A stretch of 64,000 bases of DNA from Dillenia suffruticosa. Taxonomy: Eukaryota > Streptophyta > Magnoliopsida > Dilleniales > Dilleniaceae. Each line of letters begins with the position of its first letter. The stretch's first letter is position 1. The stretch covers positions 14,893,701 to 14,957,700 of the forward strand of contig JAVTVX010000004.1 of the NCBI GenBank assembly GCA_033439265.1. The letters are read 5' to 3'. Positions 36,690 through 48,209 of this stretch are shown piece after piece. Below the pieces are notes generated by a model. That model was not told the origin of the DNA. It saw only the letters and a program-made list of their open reading frames with translations, and made no database searches. Both the position numbers and the translations under genes were made by a program.

Positions 36690-37789
36690 GTGTGTGTGGG
36701 GTTGGTTTTTTTTTTTTTCTCTTCCTTTCTTTCTATCTCACTCTCACCATTTTCTTTTTTTTTTCTTTATCTCACTCTCACCTTTTTTTTCCTTATCTCA
36801 CTCTAACTCTATTTTTTTCCTTTACCTTAGGGTCATGTTTTTTTTCCCTTTCTCTTTTTTCTCATTGAACTTTGATTACTTCTCTTTTCTCATTTCTCAT
36901 TGAACCCTAGACTTTTCTTACTTTTCTTATTGCTTACTTTAATAATATATTCAAACCAAGGGCGAATTAGGAATTAGGCTTTAACTTTAATATATTCAAA
37001 TCTAAGGCGAATTATGAATTAGGGTTTGATGTATTTGAATATGATAGTAATGTAATGTTTAGATGAACTTAGATGAATGAACTATAACTTATTAATATTC
37101 CATATTTTGAACATGATTTGGTATTAAATATATAAATTTTTTACATTATTAATAAATTATAATTTAAATTTATTTATGAGTTATTTGGTGACCCCTTGGC
37201 GGTTTCAAAACACTACCCCGCCTGCCCGCGTCCCAACTTGCCCACACCCCACGCTTGTCGTGCTTGCCCTTGCCCCATGCTTGCCTGCCTAGTATGCCTA
37301 CCGATGCTTGAGTTGCACAAATAAATTCCATATATACATACGCAGACACAATTTTGCACAAAGAAATTTCATAAATTTCATATATAGTAGATCATTTGGG
37401 AAAACAATGAAGAGAGACAATTAAAGTACAAGTAATGGAAATGGAAAAATGGAAAAAAAAAAAATGAATGTCATTGTGTGAAACAATGTTCAAGTGTAAA
37501 CAAAAATAAAGAAATCAAGAGATTGACCCGAGCACTGTTATCATGAAATTACTACTGTATTACCACTAGTTATCACAAACTTACCTTAATGCTATAGCAA
37601 CACTATATCAACGCATACCTGTTATCCCAAATTATCTCCCATTATTGTATCTTATCACATCGCAAATGATTTGATACCTTAACCCTTAAAATTTTAAACC
37701 ATGGATAGTAGGCCTCAGTAGTCAGTAGTCAGTACATAGACTATTTTCAAATAATCCCTAAAGAACAACCATTAGAACATTATATAGCA
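36690..37789. other. CT-rich and AT-rich stretch
   Basis: 36710-36900 is pyrimidine-rich with repeated tctcactctcacc units. A near-direct repeat of ggcgaattaggaattagg (about 36960) and ggcgaattatgaattagg (about 37003) follows. A short GC-rich patch lies at 37195-37300. No gene or element border recognised. Confidence 0.4.
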
Positions 37790-38667
37790 TTTACAAATGA
37801 TATACGTTAGCATAGTTATAAACTATAAACTTAACAGACGGTATGGATATGGTTAGTGATAGTTATATAGACTATAAACTTAATAGACGGTATCGTTTAT
37901 GGACAATATAAATTGCTATTTGTTTTTAAGCCGTCTTTAAATGAAAAAAAAGTGATAACTATTAGATAGCATTTGAGTTAGTATAGGTATAGCACATATG
38001 CAGATGAAAGCTCTACATTCAAACCGTCCCTGATAACTATCCTAATTGAACATACGATACAATATATAGGTTATAGACGGTGCAATATATATGTTAGTTT
38101 AGGTATAGAACTTATGTAAACAGAACTACTCTTTTCAAACTGTTATTAGATGCCCATATTTATTGACAACAACTGATAACTGTTGGAGGGATAGATGACA
38201 TTTATAGACAGTGAAATATATGGTTAGCATAGATATAGGTTAAGTAGATACACTATATAGAGATTGCTTTCAAACCTTCAAACTGTCCGTAAAGATTCCA
38301 TATTTACTTACCACAAGTGATAATCATGAGAATTGAATATAGGTTTTAAAGATAGTACAATATATGGGTTAGTATAGATGTAGAATTTATGCAAATGTAT
38401 GGTTAAGTAGACAATAAAGAAGAGTTTATGGATACTACTTCCAAACCGTTCCTAAAGATTGCCATATTTATTGACTACAAGTCATAATCATGAGAATTAA
38501 ACATTGATTGTATAGACGCTATGTTAGCTTACTGATAGTTGATAAACTTTTCTCGGTGGACAATTTTATACCATTGGAAAATATATATATTTTCCGACAA
38601 TTTTGTCAAAACCGTCTCTACAGGCCATAAAAAAGTCAGTAAAGGTCACCGATAATAAATGTTAGTG
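37790..38667 (-). mobile_element. CACTA-like terminus with subterminal repeats
   Basis: Read on the minus strand the segment begins CACTAACATTTATTATCGG at 38667. It continues with gacggtttt-type words and about four degenerate units (starts near 38441, 38270, 38138, 38021), each holding an aaaccgt block, a catatttattgac block and a tagacagt/tagacggt block. The bases next to the end (38668-38670) are TCA, a possible 3-bp target duplication. It lies exactly at what looks like the stop codon of the Harbinger transposase. The opposite terminus was not located, so the element may be truncated. Confidence 0.42.
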
Positions 38668-39953
38668 TCACCATAGAGTTTTAATTTTGTATTGATCCGA
38701 TACTCTTCCATGAGTAGATGTACTAGTCATTTCTTCATCAATGCTTCTTTCTTCTTGAGCCTCAAGAATATGGTTAGAATTACGGTCACATTTGTCAAAC
38801 TCCTCATCTTCATCACAATTTCAAATGAAGTTATGAAGTGCTATTGTTGCAACAATAATTTTCTCTTGTTTGACCAGTGGAAACGGCTTCACATCACGTA
38901 AATATGCCACCTATTCTTCCAAACTCCAATGATTCTTTCAATAACATTTCTTAGTGAATAATGTGCATGGTTGAATATTTCTTGTTCACCTTGTGGCTAA
39001 TTGCAACCTTTAAAATCAGGAATGCGATACCGTTCACCTTTGTAGGATGCTAAGTACCCTTTCATGTTTGGATATTCGGTGTCCACAACATAAGACTTAC
39101 CTAAAAAAGGTGAAAGATTTCATTATTAGTTAATTAAGAAAAGTTAAATTCTATATTACACAATAATATCATTTTATATATTTTAAAAATTATAAATTAT
39201 ACCTTTAGGTGGATGAGGAAACATGTCATTCATTTCTTTAAGTATAGTTGAAAGGATACGGGTGTCATGTGCAGTACCAGGCCAACAAACAATAACAAAA
39301 GTGAACAACATGTCAAAATTACACACTAACATGACATTGTGTGTTGGATTATCCTTTCAGCCAATGAAACAAATTTGATCCTTGGTACAAGGAATAGCAG
39401 GAACATGTGTTCCATCTATAGCACTAATATTTCCCTAAAAATAAGGTCAGTATCTATTATCATTTTTTTTTAATTTTGGATGGAACTTCTTTAAATAAAA
39501 AATTTAGAGGTTTGACAATTTTTAAAACTAGTAAACATGCATCTAAAACTTCACTGAACTTTCTATTTATAGTCTCTCCCGATTTTTCAAATTTATTTTG
39601 GACATTGCAATTCAATGTACACAAGTTAAAAAAAACATAGAAACTGTCTCCAATTTTATCATGTCTTTAGATGGATGTAACCATCTTTAATTCCTCAATA
39701 AATGTGTAAGTTTACATATAATATGTGGTTTCATCCTAAATATTCTATAGGTTTCACCTGGAGTAGCAATAGTTTCCCGAACCCATTGCCATCCATTAGA
39801 ATAATTGGATTGAATCTGTTATCTTATTTGATTAAATACTTCATGTGATATACAGTTGCTATAGCAATTGCTTCATAAATCTTTTGATAAAACTTTGCAT
39901 GTTTCTTTTTTTTTTACAACTCATGGTAGTGCTCTATTTTTATTAGAAGCCAT
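38668..39953 (-). pseudogene. PIF/Harbinger DDE transposase, decayed
   Basis: From the ATG at 39953 the N-terminal part is badly damaged (several stops). The catalytic DDE_Tnp_4-type domain is still clear. GNISAIDGTHVPAIPCTKDQ holds the first Asp and WPGTAHDTRILSTIL the second. VVDTEYPNMKGYLASYKGER and NVIERIIGVWKNRW follow, the latter with the catalytic Glu, and the C-terminus ends with KIIVATIALHNFI. All three acidic residues are present. A GT-AG intron at 39101-39202 splits the HPPKG and SYVVD parts, and an acceptor-like site precedes GNISA near 39436. In-frame stops, for example after CFIG, make it non-functional. The enzyme would excise and insert the element at 3-bp TA-rich targets. Confidence 0.88.
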
Positions 39954-40486
39954 CTGTATGACAATATCAAAACACATAAGTATAAACCAAAATATTGTTG
40001 CCAACACATCAATATCATACACATAACATCCAAATAAATATTACATAGATAATAGCAGACTCTTTCAAATATCAATTCGGTTATACAGAAAAACTAATAA
40101 CACAAAAAAAGAGATAATAGTCTGAAGTTCTGCATGTTAATAAGAAATATCAAATCCAATTCAAACTTATTCAATTACTATTACTAGAGTTTTTGACTAA
40201 ATCATAGTTATATAGGATCTGGTCTAACTTGTCACTCTGTCAGGCAAAGATATAAGAATAATTCTTATTTGTTCAGACATAAACAAGTTCACTATCTAAC
40301 TAAATTGATCTTGGCTCAATACCCTCTCATCTTTTAAAGATTTCAATACTTTGAATGCAATCCAGAATAAAGTATTATCCAGTGATTTGGGATGCAGTTG
40401 AAATTTCAGAAGTTTTAATTGCATTGTGACTTTCTACTACACTAGTTATTCATTCAATGATAGTTTCATGCTTCCTATAGTTCCAA

Positions 40487-41785
40487 CCATAGTTAATAAA
40501 ACCGGGATCAGACCGGGTCAACCCTACACTCGTATAGTGTACAAGTCGGTTCACTATATAGATTGTTTGTGCAACTCGCCTAAAAAATCCATGGGTCAAT
40601 GCTGGTTTACTCAGAAACCATGTGACCCGCGGGTTTTTAGAAAACTTGGGTTTTGTTGATTTTTTGTAAATAGTCACCGAAGATTCTGAAACTAGCTTTT
40701 AATGGAGGAGTCTCGTCGTCATCAACACTTTCGTCATCGCTGTCAAAGTCATCGGCCTTGTTGCCTCCTCTGTAGCTATTAGCTCCTTTAAAGCTTTCGA
40801 TTTCGAGCAATGAGGGTTTCATACCTTCAACATCATTGTCTTCTTTGACGATATCACCAACGTTGTTAAAGAGGAAACAACCAGCGAGGATTGATATTCC
40901 GATGATGCCTTTGAATTGCTTTGTGGCTTCATCTTTAGTAGTGAAGGAGAGATTGGATGGGGTTGAGGAACAAGGGGATGGGTATTCAGTGCGTTGTAAA
41001 AGAGGCAAGAGTGGTCCAATGGAGGATTGATTTTCCATGAGGATTGATTTTGAAGGTGACTCTAAACAGGTAAAATTTTGAAATTTATTTGCTTTTTGTT
41101 GTTTATGTGTTTTGATTTTAACTACCAGGGAAGCATAGAAGATTAGGGTTGATTGGAGAGAGATAGATAGAGGAGAGATAGGAAAGGAATTTTTTTTTTC
41201 AATTGCTGGAATTGAATGAAAGTATCATTTTCAAAGACATTTTTCAAATCTAGTGCATTAAATACCTAATTTATTGCATCTTTGTCTTTGAAATAGGTGA
41301 ATTGTGTTATGAAATATTGTAAATAATTTCAGGGTTTTGATTGATTTGATAAGAAAAGACAACACATACACAAAAAAACTCGAATTGGGTCATTAATTGT
41401 GTGAAATAACATAATGGGGTCATGTTATTGCAAGCATTCTTTGGTATATTTGATGGGCAAGGAGGGACAAATGTGCACTATTGAATTACCTGTATTTGGA
41501 TGAACATTGAAGTTATTTGAACATTCTGGAGTTCGGTAAAATTTCTGGTTTTCAAGTTTATTGTGCTCTTGACATGGTGGTAAGGTGTAGTTGTAGCATT
41601 TCTTTCTCAATTGTAACCTTGGAATGGTATGTTATATTTAAAAAATATAATTATATATATATTTTAAAATTTTAAAATAATAAAAAATAACAAGTGGTTG
41701 AACCAGTGACCCAACGGTTCAACCGGTTGAACCACAAATTTCAAGATGCATGGGTCAATGCGTGGGTTGGATTTAATAACTATGG
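40487..41785. mobile_element. 1.3-kb inverted-repeat insertion inside the Harbinger Myb-like gene
   Basis: The left end reads CCATAGTTAATAAAACCGG and the right end, reversed, CCATAGTTATTAAATCC, giving imperfect terminal inverted repeats of about 17 bp. Both are flanked by TTCCAA (40481-40486 and 41786-41791), a probable 6-bp target duplication. A second pair of inner words (gggtcaa near both ends, and ggttcaaccggttgaacc at 41716-41733, itself a palindrome) supports a structured element. It carries no transposase, so it is non-autonomous. I cannot assign it to a superfamily; the duplication length does not settle hAT (8) or Mutator (9). Confidence 0.68.
40637..41038 (-). CDS. 133-codon open frame of unknown function carried by the insertion
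   Basis: Starts MENQSSIGPLLPLLQRTEYP. It has a Ser/Pro-rich N-terminal part, a possible membrane-like stretch FKGIIGISILAGCFLFNNVG (about residues 43-62), then a strongly acidic segment with DDFDSDDESVDDDET (about residues 95-110) and a basic end. Its amino acid use looks like a real plant protein and unlike the AT-biased chance frames around it. A donor-like ggtgac follows the FRIFG segment, so the true exon may end near residue 123. Most likely it is an exon captured from a host gene by the mobile element. I do not recognise the family; expression is unknown. Confidence 0.5.
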   Translation of the reverse strand: MENQSSIGPLLPLLQRTEYPSPCSSTPSNLSFTTKDEATKQFKGIIGISILAGCFLFNNVGDIVKEDNDVEGMKPSLLEIESFKGANSYRGGNKADDFDSDDESVDDDETPPLKASFRIFGDYLQKINKTQVF

Positions 41786-42500
41786 TTCCAAACTTTGTCT
41801 TATCCATTGTCATCTTTTTCCCCATTTCTTCTAACACCATCTTTTTCCTCTTGAATTGAGTGTTTGTCACAAGATTAAAATCTTCATCAATTCTTGTCTG
41901 ATTCAACACAATCTTCTACTATGATTGGATTTGAATTTATGGCACTGTTTTCAACTGGTATATTCATTGTTGGTGTCTATGCATGCTCGCTTGTTGTGAC
42001 TGTATTATCAAATATGTACTCCAATTCATCATGATATTCCAACCCGTGATAATGAAATTTGGCATATTCCTTATTCTCCTGCACAAACAATGAAGAAAAA
42101 TTAGCATTAAGATGAACCCATTCTTTTAAATCATTTACATTAGCTAAAAATATAAAAATTAAAGTACTTATCCTTATTTTGGCCTCCCACCATGTGATAT
42201 CAATTTCAATAGCTTCAGTAGTATGGTTCCATCCCAATCATGTTTCTTTGCCCCTTAATTGTTTTCATAAAGTCCAATCATCCCTTAGACTATCCATTCT
42301 ATTCTTCAATTGATTTTTGGTATTGTTTTTTTAGCATGCTTATTGAAACAGTCTAGCACAACTTCACATCTCTTATTTCTAAATGATATTCTTGGTTTTC
42401 CACTATTACGAATCACATCCACACATGCTTGAAGTAAGATTTTGGTTGTGATGGAATTGTTTTTCTAGAATTTTAGACCTAAGTTGGGACATTTCTTTGT

Positions 42501-43321
42501 TAGTTATAAACTGCAAGATAAAAAGTATGTGTGTGCCCATTGATTAAAGTGACTTCTTAGATAATTCGAATACAATTTTGTCACATAATAAACAAACATC
42601 AAAATGTATACAAGTATGCAAGCACATAAGAAAAAACATGTGTTAAATATTAACATATCAGTAGTAAATTTAAAATTTACCTACAGTTTTAGTAATGGAT
42701 AGTCCAATGTATCAAGCGTCTCTAAATGCAAGTTGTGCCTTTTAATCACCTGTTTCGTGCTTCAAATAGCAAGAGGACAAGTATCATTTATGGTTTCATT
42801 AACTGAATTGAAAAAAATAATAGTACAACAAGATGAGAAAAATAATATTTTGATAAGGCACTAGTCTAATCTTTCACCTCCCCCAATAAGAGTTACCTTT
42901 GTAGGCTTTACATTGAAGCCGAAGCACAAAAACAGTATGTTTCATCGATGAATGCCAGCCATATTGCACAAATGGAGCAAGAAAGCTAGTCTATAACTTT
43001 CTAATAGACCAATCAAACAGATATCAATTAACTGAATTGCAAGTAAGGGAAGCAAACTATAAGGAAATTATTATGGGAAGTAGACTATAAGGAAACAATT
43101 ATTCCCACAAAGTATATATTTCATTCAGAGGAAGTAAGGAAACGATATAAGACTTGCATAAGGTTAATGAATGAATACATTATTATGAGTGGACAACTAC
43201 AAATTTATTCAGCTAACAATTATATAAATATAACAGGAATATCAAATAAATCAATATTTGAATATATATTTAACTGGATCTCTTATAATTATTTTTATTA
43301 AATTTATCTCTTATTATTGAT
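42501..43321. other. Upstream region of the Harbinger Myb-like gene
   Basis: AT-rich, with no coding sequence I can support. It would contain the promoter and 5' part of the Harbinger gene set, but no TATA box could be singled out in this base composition. Confidence 0.4.
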
Positions 43322-43715
43322 CATACTATATGAAAGCTGATATAGTATAACATAGAAGTTATACTCGTGTGCTTGAACTTTTCAAGGATGCCACATCTAA
43401 GACTAAATAGCATAAAACACATTGCATCCACGTCTGGATCATACTATATGAAAGCTGATATAGTATAACATAGAAGTTATACTCGTGTGCTGGAACTTTT
43501 CAAGGATGTCACATCTGAGACTAAATAGCCTTGAACTTTTCAAGGATGTCACATCTAAGACTAAATAGCATAAAACACATTGCATCTATGTCTGGATCAT
43601 ACTATATGAAAGCTGATATAGTATAACATAGAAGTTATACTCGTGTGCTTAAACTTTTCAAGGATGTCACATCTAAGACTAAATAGCATAAAACACATTG
43701 CATCCACGTCTTATC
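43322..43715. repeat. Three-unit tandem repeat (118-bp period)
   Basis: Units start catactatatgaaagctgat at 43322, 43440 and 43598. The first and third are 118 bp. The middle one is 158 bp because a 40-bp piece (cttgaacttttcaaggatgt...) is itself duplicated. Units are nearly identical, so the array is recent or homogenised. Confidence 0.93.
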
Positions 43716-44888
43716 TTTTATAACTAAAATAGAACAAAAGAGCTATCGTTCAGTGAAGAGAGACAAACACCAACCATCAATAAACACATAACGTAATCTA
43801 TAGAAAAATTTTCTACATAACTAGTCAATAAAGACCGTACACCTGTAGCACAATTTTCTTCAAGAGAGGAGATGCCTCCATTAGGCAACATAGTTTGAGA
43901 AGACTATCATCATCCAAAACCCATGAGATAAATTGATCCAAAAAGCAAATGGGAATCAAAAAATTTTGAGATAAAAAAGAAAGAGAAGTAAAAAGAAAAT
44001 CGAAAAAATTTTTAATCAAACAACAAACAAAAAACCCCCCCAAAAACCTAAATCAACCCACATAAAAAATCAAATGACCAACATAGACTTAAGGGGAAAT
44101 TAAAGATTACTTAAAGCTTTTAAAGGAATTTTTTAGGTACAAGGAGCCGTTGATTGTTGACTATGACCTCTGTTCTCCTTTGCTTCAATCTGGACACAAC
44201 ATATAGCAAAATGGAGGAAGTAGTCTGGTAGAATCATGAAAAATAAGGAGAATATAGCTTCTATTGGTGAGACTTGTAAGAAATTAGAGCAGATCTAGTA
44301 GATGCTATAGTGAGAGGAGAAGAGAAAAGAGCGTCGTCGAGCTTTATAGGGAAAATGGGAGAGCTTTAGTGGGAGGGTTTTGAAAGAAGGATAGAGTTGG
44401 AATTATGATTTTGAAATGAGGGTATAAATGGAATGAGAAAACATTATGTCTATGCAAAAACTGATGTGTTTTTAAAAGAAGAAACAAAAGCTCCTAGAAG
44501 CTTTTGGTGAAGCTCTACTTTTTTTTTTCTTATAAGGAGAAGTGAATCTAAAAAAAAAGAAAGAAAGAAACCCTACCAAACGGCACTATATGTAGATAGT
44601 GAGTTGGATAACTCAGTGTCACACCTAACCTAATTTCTAATTTAATAAGCAGTACATTTAGTGATAAAAAAATTTTATTGTCACCTCAATTTGTGCATTT
44701 AGTGAGAAAAAATTTTAACTTCCATTAAACATTTAACATTTGAATGACCTTTGTTTTTAGTTTTTCTATATTACCTTTTGGTCTTAGAGATGGAGGACCT
44801 AAAACCATCGTCATACGTTTCACTAACATATTGTGTGTTGAGCCATACGTGTATCTACTTGTTCTATTGTTTAATCAATTTTGATAAA
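43716..44888. other. Stretch between the tandem repeat and the Athila-like element
   Basis: No supported gene. At 44470-44590 a segment with aaagctcctagaagctttt and an end ccctaccaaacggcact looks like the terminus of a DNA transposon (hAT or Harbinger style, agtgccgtttggta read in reverse), possibly the right end of the Harbinger element. The 5-bp duplication of the next element (ATAAA) is at 44884-44888. Confidence 0.4.
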
Positions 44889-46315
44889 TGATACGCGATT
44901 TTCAAACCATAAATTAAAGCGAGTAAACGCTAATCGAGTATTATGTATAGTGCGAAACAAATGTCATTCTCACGAGAATATGTTGTACTACAAAATATGA
45001 ATAAACCTAATCTAAGTTGGACAAATTAAGTCAGGAATGTGAAGCTATTAGAAATTACTAAAAACAAAATCTAAGATATAAAACCCTAATATGATAGAAA
45101 TCTTAAAACATCGATTTCATCTATTTCAATTTGTTATACAGTCGAATCTTTTCAAATCACTAAGTCTATCGGCTAATGAGTTATTGATAATGAAAGTAGA
45201 TTTTCCAAAAGTAGATTTACCCAGTGGTCATGCAATCAATCCTTAATGTGGCTAACCAAAACCCAATGGTTATACAATTTTAATTAATCAGATTGCATTA
45301 AGTTATGTAAAAATCTGTAAATTAAGGTTTCTGTTAAAACCCCACATATGAAATCAATCCAATGGTCATACTCATAATCTCATATGGATTTTATTGTTCG
45401 GACTAATCTTATACAATTATATAGGTCATGCATGCACTCAATCTCAAATCATGCAAAACGCAAGTCTAAACATTTTGAACCATTAAGTTCAACAATAAAA
45501 TCTTGTCAAATAATAATCATGCTAATGAAACTTAAAGAAAAAAAATAAATCAACTTATGTAATTAATTAAAAATAGAATTCATCGAGTTCTAGAAATAAA
45601 AAAATTAGCTAGACATTGAAAAAGATAATAAGAAATGTTACAACCCTTGTTTGCATGTGTATGGATGTGGAAAGCATGAGTAGGCGGTTGTTAAGGTTTG
45701 TAAAGCGGTGGAGGAATGAGAGAAATAAAGGAAAAAACGTGAATCCCCCTGCTGTCCATCCTAGTGCTATATATATATCAGAGAAGAAATCATAAAACAA
45801 TTTGGAAACTTGGTTTTTGTTTTTGATTTAGAAACTTCTTCTTATTGCGTGATAATGATCCCTAGCTTTCTTAAACTTGAAAATTTTCTTTTCCTTGAAT
45901 TTGGAGAGTCTTGAGGTTCTTAACAATTGAATTCCGAAAAATCTACTTAAGGTGTGCTTAGTATTTTCTTTTTTCAGCATGGACTCCTTTTCCAGTATAC
46001 AGAAACTTCGGCCTAGATTTTGGACATCTTCTAACTTGAATCAGACTCTAGGCTCTTCACAAGATTTGTAGACTTGAAGTCCTCTTTCCAACGTCATAAG
46101 AATCACCTCAATCGGATGTCGAAGTAGAAAGTTATGTTTAAAACACTAACAGCTATCTGCGTAGTCTGAAATTTGTAAGTAAACTCAAGGTTTCCTAAAT
46201 CATTAACCATGAAATTAAATCAGTGTAAAATCATAACATTAGCTTTAAAACAGTCCTAAAATACATTAATAAGTGCTAAAAAATATAATTTAAATGTATA
46301 AAAATATTGTTATTA
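44889..46315 (-). repeat. 3' LTR of the Athila-like element
   Basis: Matches 60860-62270 along its whole length (for example ataaacctaatctaagttgg near 45000 and 60970, and the tcctctttccaacgtcataagaatcacc type block near 46080 and 62060). Confidence 0.9.
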
Positions 46316-47930
46316 AATACCTCTACACTTGAATATTTAATTATCTTCAAGCAAGAACAAATTTTCTCCGAAACAAATTTAACCTCCCAAATCCCTAACC
46401 ATGTATTTGACAATTTCAAATCGGAATTACAATCAAGACAACCAATAGTTCGCAGCTTTTAGCACTAAAAAAAGCATTGCAGCCCCTATAGACTACTCGA
46501 AATCAAGAACAACACACAATTCAAACAACCTCATATTTGGTCCCTCAATGCGAGAAATATAATAAAGGAAATGATTTTATAAATATGGATATCACTAAAA
46601 TCAATATAATAGGATGACATTACCATAAGTTTACTAATATATCAATTCTCCACCACTCAAATATGAAATCCATGCACTAATCAAATGATCTTTTATTTGA
46701 TTGTAATTGGGTTAAAGGTCAAAGGTAAGATAATAGGTAAAAATATTGGGTTAAAATAATTCTCTAAAAATACTCAAATATCAAAACATGACATTCTTTA
46801 CATCAAGATGAAGAAAGTACTAACTTTCAACAATTTCTTATCTCAAAATATGTAAATCACTCCAACTCCAAATATATATGGTATCACTCCTCCAAAGTAA
46901 AGAATATGATATGAAACTCCACTATAAGAGTAAAAAAAATGAAAAATGCTTTTTCTTGGTTTTTTTTTTTTTTTTCATTTTTTTGACTGCCACTTCTTTT
47001 TTTTTTCTTTTGCTCTTTTTTTTTTTTGAATTCAACATGATACTGCCTAATATTATATATGAAACTCCAACATATATAAAAAGAACATAATATCATGTTA
47101 TCAACTATAAGTATATTAGAGAATTCGAATTTAAAATCTAGGGTTTGAAAAAAAAAAGTTATTGGGTAAAATTATGTAGGTAATTTAAGAAAAAAAAAAA
47201 AAAAAGAGGTCTAAACTCAAATGGGTTAATTAAGAGATAAAAAATGTTAGGAATGGTATTTTTTTGAAAACCAAAGTTGTGTAAACTTAGTTGTCTTAAT
47301 CATTTTAGTATATGAAAATAAAAAATGTAATCTCAAAATGTATAACAAAACATGTTCTGAAATATTCATTCCATATGTGATATATGCTCAATAAGAAAAA
47401 AGAGCACAAAGAATTGCTCTTTAGGGCTCAATTCTTTACTTAGGTAAATTTTATATTGAATTTTACATATTTATCTTTCAAATCAACTATAAAAAAATGA
47501 ATAACTAATCATACACTAAACAACCACTAATACCAATCATACCTCATGCAATCCAATTCAAAACAACACAGAAGGATTAGAAAACTAGAGAAAATTTAGT
47601 TAGCATGGAAAAAATTCATCACAAGCTCTCCAGAGCCAAACAAAAATTCAGCACTCAAATTTCTCAAATTAAAAAAAAAAATCAGCCTATATATACTCCC
47701 CCCGCACTTAAACTAAGCATTGTCCTCAATATATAAAATAAACAAAATAAAAATAAAGAGAGAGAACAAAAAACTCCCCTGAAACTTGCGGCCTTCTCTT
47801 CAGCAGTGACTTCTTTCCTCTCATGTGAAGGGATTCTAATTCACCTATAAAATACCATTAAAACTTAAATCTAAATTAAATTAACAAAAACAAATATTAA
47901 AGAAAATCATAAAAATATTAGGTTGCCTCC
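46316..47930 (-). other. Non-coding 3' internal part of the Athila-like element
   Basis: Rich in poly-A/T and containing the words ccccgcacttaaactaag near 47700. No protein motif seen. Confidence 0.5.
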
Positions 47931-48209
47931 CAAAAAGCACATTTCTTTATTGTCTTCGACCAGACATAATCTCCTTGCTTCAGCTTGTCTCCTAGATCGG
48001 CCCGGTCCATCTAGATTTCAACTTGCCTAGCAAAAACTTCAATCTTGAATCAAATTGATAGACTTTTTAACTCACCATGATTTAATTCGATTTTATACTT
48101 TCATCAACACCCAAAGATTCTTGCAAGCTCTCATATCTTGTAAAAAAAGTATCTAAATTTGTATCCAAAATAGCTCATGCATCAACATGTTCACTATTTA
48201 GAAAATCAT

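Larger units (their letters stand above)
38668..42500 (-). mobile_element. PIF/Harbinger element remnant with both genes
   Basis: Two adjacent minus-strand gene remnants, the Myb/SANT-like gene upstream (40225-42500) and the DDE transposase downstream (38668-39953), which is the standard two-gene kit of PIF/Pong-type elements. The terminal inverted repeats were not identified with confidence. A possible right end (agtgccgtttggtaggg read on the minus strand) lies near 44588, but no matching left end was seen. The left side is bordered by a CACTA-like terminus. Confidence 0.82.
40225..42500 (-). pseudogene. Myb/SANT-like partner gene of the Harbinger element, split by an insertion
   Basis: Reading leftward from about 42480: ACVDVIRNSGKPRISFRNKR, DSLRDDWTL.KQL.GKET, then GWNHTTEAIEIDITWWEAKI (42237-42160). 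After an insert-like stretch comes ENKEYAKFHYHGLEYHDELE and YIFDNTVTTSEHA (to 41977). This is the Myb/SANT-like DNA-binding domain found with plant Harbinger elements (the ...GWN...WW..KI...YAKF...GL...ELE..F pattern). A second part continues beyond a 1.3-kb insertion (40487-41785) with ...VVESHNAIKTSEIS and LFWIAFKVLKSLKD, MSEQIRIILISLPD to about 40225. The part at 42075-42160 that interrupts the motif has intron character. Stops show it is dead. The protein is thought to help the transposase bind DNA and enter the nucleus. Confidence 0.8.

Noticed and set aside
36353-36903. Cys/His-rich open frames over the 62-bp minisatellite
   Set aside because: Present on both strands and periodic with the repeat; no known domain.
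46878-47096. Overlapping 70-codon frames on both strands
   Set aside because: Caused by poly-T/poly-A tracts; no protein-like composition.
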